This document shows, piece after piece, positions 60,533 through 64,000 of a stretch of 64,000 bases of DNA. This stretch comes from Stereum hirsutum FP-91666 SS1 (taxonomy: Eukaryota; Basidiomycota; Agaricomycetes; Russulales; Stereaceae). Below the pieces are notes generated by a model, which was not told the DNA's origin, ran no database searches, and was given only the letters and a program-made list of their open reading frames with translations. The translations under genes and the position numbers were made by a program. Numbering within the stretch: the stretch's first letter is position 1; every line of letters begins with the position of its first letter. The DNA lies in the NCBI RefSeq assembly GCF_000264905.1, contig NW_006763147.1:408272-472271 (forward strand). Direction: 5' to 3'.

Positions 60533-60975
60533 TATGTTTTCAGAACAATAGCGCCTTTGCACGACGCGTTCGTTACTTTTTGTTCAATGTGTCAATCTTC
60601 GTGGGGTTTGTAATCAATACCCGGCGGCATTTCCCTGTGTCAAAAATGCCTAGTGGGGTTCGGGAATGTGAAATTGAAATTTCCCCGTGTCAGATAACTT
60701 CGTGAAGCTCCTTCAGTGGTCTGACCAAGTCCTACGACCAAACCACGATGGACCCAACTTTGCAAGACGGGCCAACTTTGCAGAACTGCTCATACACTAT
60801 TCGCTATCGATCATAGCTGCCTTCACGACGAGAACGATGGTACCAAGCAGTTTTGGTGAAAACAACGAACATGGGGATACGATGAGACACCAAGCCGTAA
60901 CATAGAACAAAAGGGTGATGATACAAGACAGTATATGCACGAACTCCATCGCCAACGCCTACGTTCCGGTTTGAT
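60533..60975. other. Gap between FunK1 N-half and C-half
   Basis: Contains two near-identical strings (tttccctgtgtca and tttccccgtgtca) about 45 bp apart, near 60640 and 60683. No coding continuation of the kinase was found. Direct splicing from the only plausible donor (AAG|GTATCA) into the next C-lobe exon would break the frame. Confidence 0.45.
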
Positions 60976-62420
60976 TTAAGTAGCCGTCGCTTTAGTTTTG
61001 GGATGATACCTTGCAAGGTCCCAATCTACCAGCAGTCCCTTGCCATTTTCGTCCACCGTGATGCTAGTGTCACTAATGTTGCCATGCAAAAGTTCCGCAT
61101 CCATAGCCTTGTCCTGGGCTGTCAGAACCAACGACGTCAGTCAAAAGGATTGGGTAAGGATGGCAGGGAACGAGTGCTGAAGAAACCATACCTTGAAGTA
61201 TATCGAGCATAACCATCGTGATACCCTTCATGCCCAAGTCCCTGATATCCGCGCTTATCTCGTTCACGACAAGTCGAATGTGCTGGTAGCGCAAAAGATC
61301 TCGTGCCCCGAAGCACCATTCTTGATCCATGTAGTTATGCGTCATGGTATTTTGATCAGGTACGTCCCCGTAGCATACGAGCGTAGGGATAAAGGGCACG
61401 CCATGGGCGTGAAGGCGTCGGTAGGTCTCGCCCTCTCGCATGAAACCGCACTCGTCAATACACCAGCTGTCCTTGAGGTATACGAGACGCCCCTCGGTAA
61501 CCCCGTACGCGATGAACCATTCTGTGTCTCGTCCGAAAGGCGTTCGTTGAGAGCGATAAGGCTCTCCAACAACATACAGACGTTTTCCGTTATGTGCGTG
61601 AACCTCTAACTGCCGGAAGCTGTCGGCGACGGTGACCGGTATGTTGGGATACCTCGAATGTAGCGCAGCCCAAGCGTTCTGTTTCTCGTTGTCCGACGGG
61701 GAAGAGACCGTGGGATCGTGTCCACGTTGGATTTCTGTGAGGTTATCGTACAACCAGAGGAATTTAGGGAGGTAATGAGAGTGGGCAGCGTCACGGAAGT
61801 CAAAACGATCTGTGACGACTATACCGCCTCGGTCCCATCGTAGGAAGCGAGCGTGGTGCTTTCCGAGCAGGACAAGGGCAAAACAGTGCGTGCGATATTG
61901 GCACTGCTGGACCGCGATGATATGAGCTATGAGTCTATCGCGTACAAAATCTTGCTTGAAGCGGATGAATTGCTGATCTTTGAGTGGACGAGAAGGGTCT
62001 GCCTGAGCACAGAAAGGGTCGAAGTGGAAAGGCATAAGCTTGATAACAAAGCTCTGCATATTCCAATCACAATGGGAGGGAAGGTCCCCACAAGTCCTCG
62101 CAGAGTATACGGAAATCTGAGCGGTCTTGGTAGACACGGCGCATTGGGTGGATGTATCGACGAACTTGAGGTCCTTGCACAGTCCCGTAGTTGTCATGCG
62201 CTCCACCTACAGATGTCGTAGATAAGTATTGATAAGTGGAGAGGGGAGCTAATAGGGGACGCACGAAGTGGCTGGAAGATCTCCCTGCGTCCCTAAGTGT
62301 CGCAGCATGGGCACGAAAGGCGTCATCTGAGGGGATAACTTTCTTCTTAGGCAGCATAAAGTCCTTGTAGAATTGTTGAACGGGCATGGGCCCAATTATA
62401 GGAATCTCGGCACGAATCAT
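60976..62420 (-). CDS. FunK1 kinase N-half, likely pseudokinase
   Basis: The protein starts MIRAEIPIIGPMPVQQFYKDF, typical of FunK1 N termini. After the first intron it reads LKFVDTSTQ, KTAQISVYS, QFIRFKQDFVRDRLIAHIIA and ARFLRWDRGGIVVTDRFDF, the signature of the family's N-terminal region. The N-lobe has RLVYLKDSW (Lys) and GETYRRLHAHGVPFIPTLVC. After the intron at 61119-61191 the catalytic loop reads LLHGNISDTSI where most FunK1 kinases have HRD...N; both the Asp and the Asn are missing. VDWDLAR, the DFG-equivalent, follows, and 10 codons later a stop (60976) ends the protein. No C-lobe is attached. A TATA box lies about 120 bp upstream. The first ATG after it is the one chosen. Confidence 0.75.
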
Positions 62421-62540
62421 TCCGTAGAAGTGATTCTAAGAGTAAGTCGACGTAGCGAAGGCTGGGAGGAGGAACGACGGAGGTCCACTGAGTGTAGCTA
62501 ACAATGTAAGGGAGCGTGAAGAGAGTCAGGACCGTGTCAG

Positions 62541-62546
62541 TATATA
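62541..62546 (-). promoter_or_regulatory. TATA-like box of FunK1 N-half gene
   Basis: TATATA on the minus strand, about 121 bp upstream of the ATG at 62420. The first ATG downstream of it is that start codon. Confidence 0.5.
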
Positions 62547-63335
62547 CCCTCGGCTGTGAAGCAAGCCTACAAAACAAAGCGCGTCGTACCCGGTTCTGGG
62601 CCTTCCTTTGTTGACAGTTCGGTGTCCGTGTCCTTATGTTCTCCCACGTGTCACAAGCACGTCACCAAGACAGTGTCTGTTCAGAATGAGAGCGCAGATG
62701 GTGCCGATATAACAAATAGAAAAGGGGACTAGGTGCGTGGTGGTCGACGAGGAATTCGCAGATAGACGTTGACGAGAAAGGGCTGAAGGGCAACTGAAGG
62801 GTCAAAGCGAAACCAAAGGCCGATCAATATGGTCTCGGGATTCCCCGGCTTACAAACTGTGTGGCGAGGTGGCGTCACCGAGCGTCCACCCAGCCATGGC
62901 TCAATATTGGGGGCTGACTGCTATGGACTTCAGAAGCACAGTAGATCATACGATGCATAGACTTATTTATTGCTCTCTGTTACAATATTCTCTGTAGGAG
63001 CAAAGTTTCTGGCCCAAATGATGGAATCCCACAAGGAATCAACTTCATACAGTACACAAGATGATCCACAACAAATCCATAATCATATAGAGTACACTCC
63101 TCGAATCGAAGGCGGCTTAGAGGTCCACAACTCGTGCAAAGTCATTTATGTCTTGGTATAGGCACTCCGACAGTCTAAGATCCCTAGATAAGCCATAAAT
63201 GAAATGTCAGCGCCACGAGGATCCCGAACGCCACAAGGCCCTTGGAAGGCACGAGCCGTACGTACGATCTCCCATGTACATAGCGAAGTCTCGAAAGGCA
63301 TAGACCTCGTCGTAGTAGATCGGAGGACAATCCCT
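62547..63335. other. Intergenic region with no gene seen
   Basis: The region lies between the FunK1 N-half promoter and the 3' end of the small secreted-protein gene. No supported feature. Confidence 0.5.
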
Positions 63336-63597
63336 TCATCGGGCGACCTCAGTGGCGACGAGTTGCCCTGCGATTTGTGGGGACAGACCGATAGCTTCCG
63401 CTAGAACAGAGAACGATATATGTAAACCACGGGACTTGGGTGCCACGGGTTGCTCCCTAGAGGAAACAATTCGAAGGCCAACTTCGGCGAACTTAGGACT
63501 CACCTTCGGTGGGGTCTGCGGGGATGAAAGCTGCGCTGACTGTGTGTGCGAGTACGAGTGAAACAAGAACCGCGAGAGATGGGATAAAGAATTTCAT
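63336..63597 (-). CDS. Small secreted protein, 52 residues
   Basis: Two exons separated by a GT-AG intron of about 100 nt. Exon 1 encodes a signal peptide (MKFFIPSLAVLVSLVLAHTV, then SA) and the start of the mature part (AFIPADPTE). Exon 2 reads AEAIGLSPQIAGQLVATEVAR and stops at 63336. The mature peptide would be about 30 residues, without cysteines and without a CaaX box, so it is not a lipopeptide pheromone. A TATA-like site is about 110 bp upstream. Short secreted peptides of this shape occur in basidiomycetes and are mostly uncharacterised. The splice phase restores one open frame, which is the main support. Confidence 0.6.
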
Positions 63598-63705
63598 GAT
63601 GATAGGAAGACAGGTGGGTCGATGTGGGGAAGATAGAAATGCGGCGGAAACTTTGTGGCGTCGGGTTAGATAAAGTGGAAGAGCCTGGCTAGGATCCAAG
63701 TGGGG

Positions 63706-63714
63706 CTTAAATAG
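63706..63714 (-). promoter_or_regulatory. TATA-like box of the small secreted-protein gene
   Basis: CTATTTAAG on the minus strand, 109 bp upstream of the start at 63597. Confidence 0.4.
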
Positions 63715-64000
63715 AGCGGCAAAGGATGAAAAATCGGATGGTTCCGAGAAACGATGCAATGCTTCTGCAAGGAACCTGCATGGCTTGTGTGTGCGTCCGT
63801 CACAGCAAGACTGCGTGGGGATGTGCGTGTAACCCTGTTTCACCCAACAGCTTAGCTCCAGTCGCGCATTGCAGGCGGCCGAGCTTCAGATAAGTGAGGA
63901 GGCGAGTATCTTTTTCCATATTTGGAGTCCTGTCGTGTAGAGTCGTACTGCATTGGATGAGAGATATGGATACCGTCCCGGGTACTAGTTAGGTTCGGCC

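Overview
The window looks like basidiomycete (Agaricomycete-type) nuclear DNA. Genes are intron-dense, with many introns of about 50-65 nt. FunK1-type kinase pieces, a DUF6534 membrane protein and EthD-domain paralogs are typical of mushroom-forming fungi. The species cannot be named from sequence alone. I see 21 protein genes or gene fragments and one clear pseudogene. No rRNA, tRNA, CRISPR array or intact transposon was found.

Layout. 1-5.2 kb: a GH35 beta-galactosidase on the minus strand that runs off the left edge. It has an N-terminal membrane anchor and very long introns. 6.7-9.6 kb: two tandem EthD-domain genes. 10.6-16.0 kb: two paralogs of an uncharacterised zinc-finger-like protein, with a stand-alone FunK1 kinase C-lobe gene between them on the opposite strand. 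16.8-18.1 kb: an NAD(P)-dependent reductase of the dihydroflavonol reductase type. 19.0-21.7 kb: a Nop12-like nucleolar RNA-binding protein. 22.8-25.8 kb: an MFS sugar transporter of the lactose-permease type. 26.2-26.8 kb: a third EthD gene. 27.8-32.1 kb: a second, secreted GH35 beta-galactosidase. 32.9-40 kb: a MYND-finger protein, an alpha/beta hydrolase and a secreted FAD-linked oxidase. 41.0-44.3 kb: a DUF6534 seven-helix protein with micro-exons. 47.3-52.6 kb: a C2H2 + YEATS nuclear protein. 54.9-57.5 kb: a secreted GH43 enzyme with a C-terminal carbohydrate-binding-like domain. 58.2-62.4 kb: a FunK1 group holding a decayed C-lobe copy, an intact C-lobe gene and an N-half that stops just after its DFG-equivalent. 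63.3-63.6 kb: a 52-residue secreted peptide gene.

Two themes link the genes. The first is galactose-containing polymers: two beta-galactosidases, a disaccharide transporter beside one of them, and a GH43 resembling exo-beta-1,3-galactanases. Together they could release galactose or galactosides outside the cell and import them. The second is repeated partial FunK1 units: three C-lobe-only genes and one N-half-only gene whose catalytic loop lacks the usual residues. Split or pseudokinase FunK1 proteins are the best candidate here for something undescribed.

Exon boundaries were read by eye from splice signals and from comparison of paralogs inside the window. Most starts and stops are exact, but some internal boundaries are approximate.
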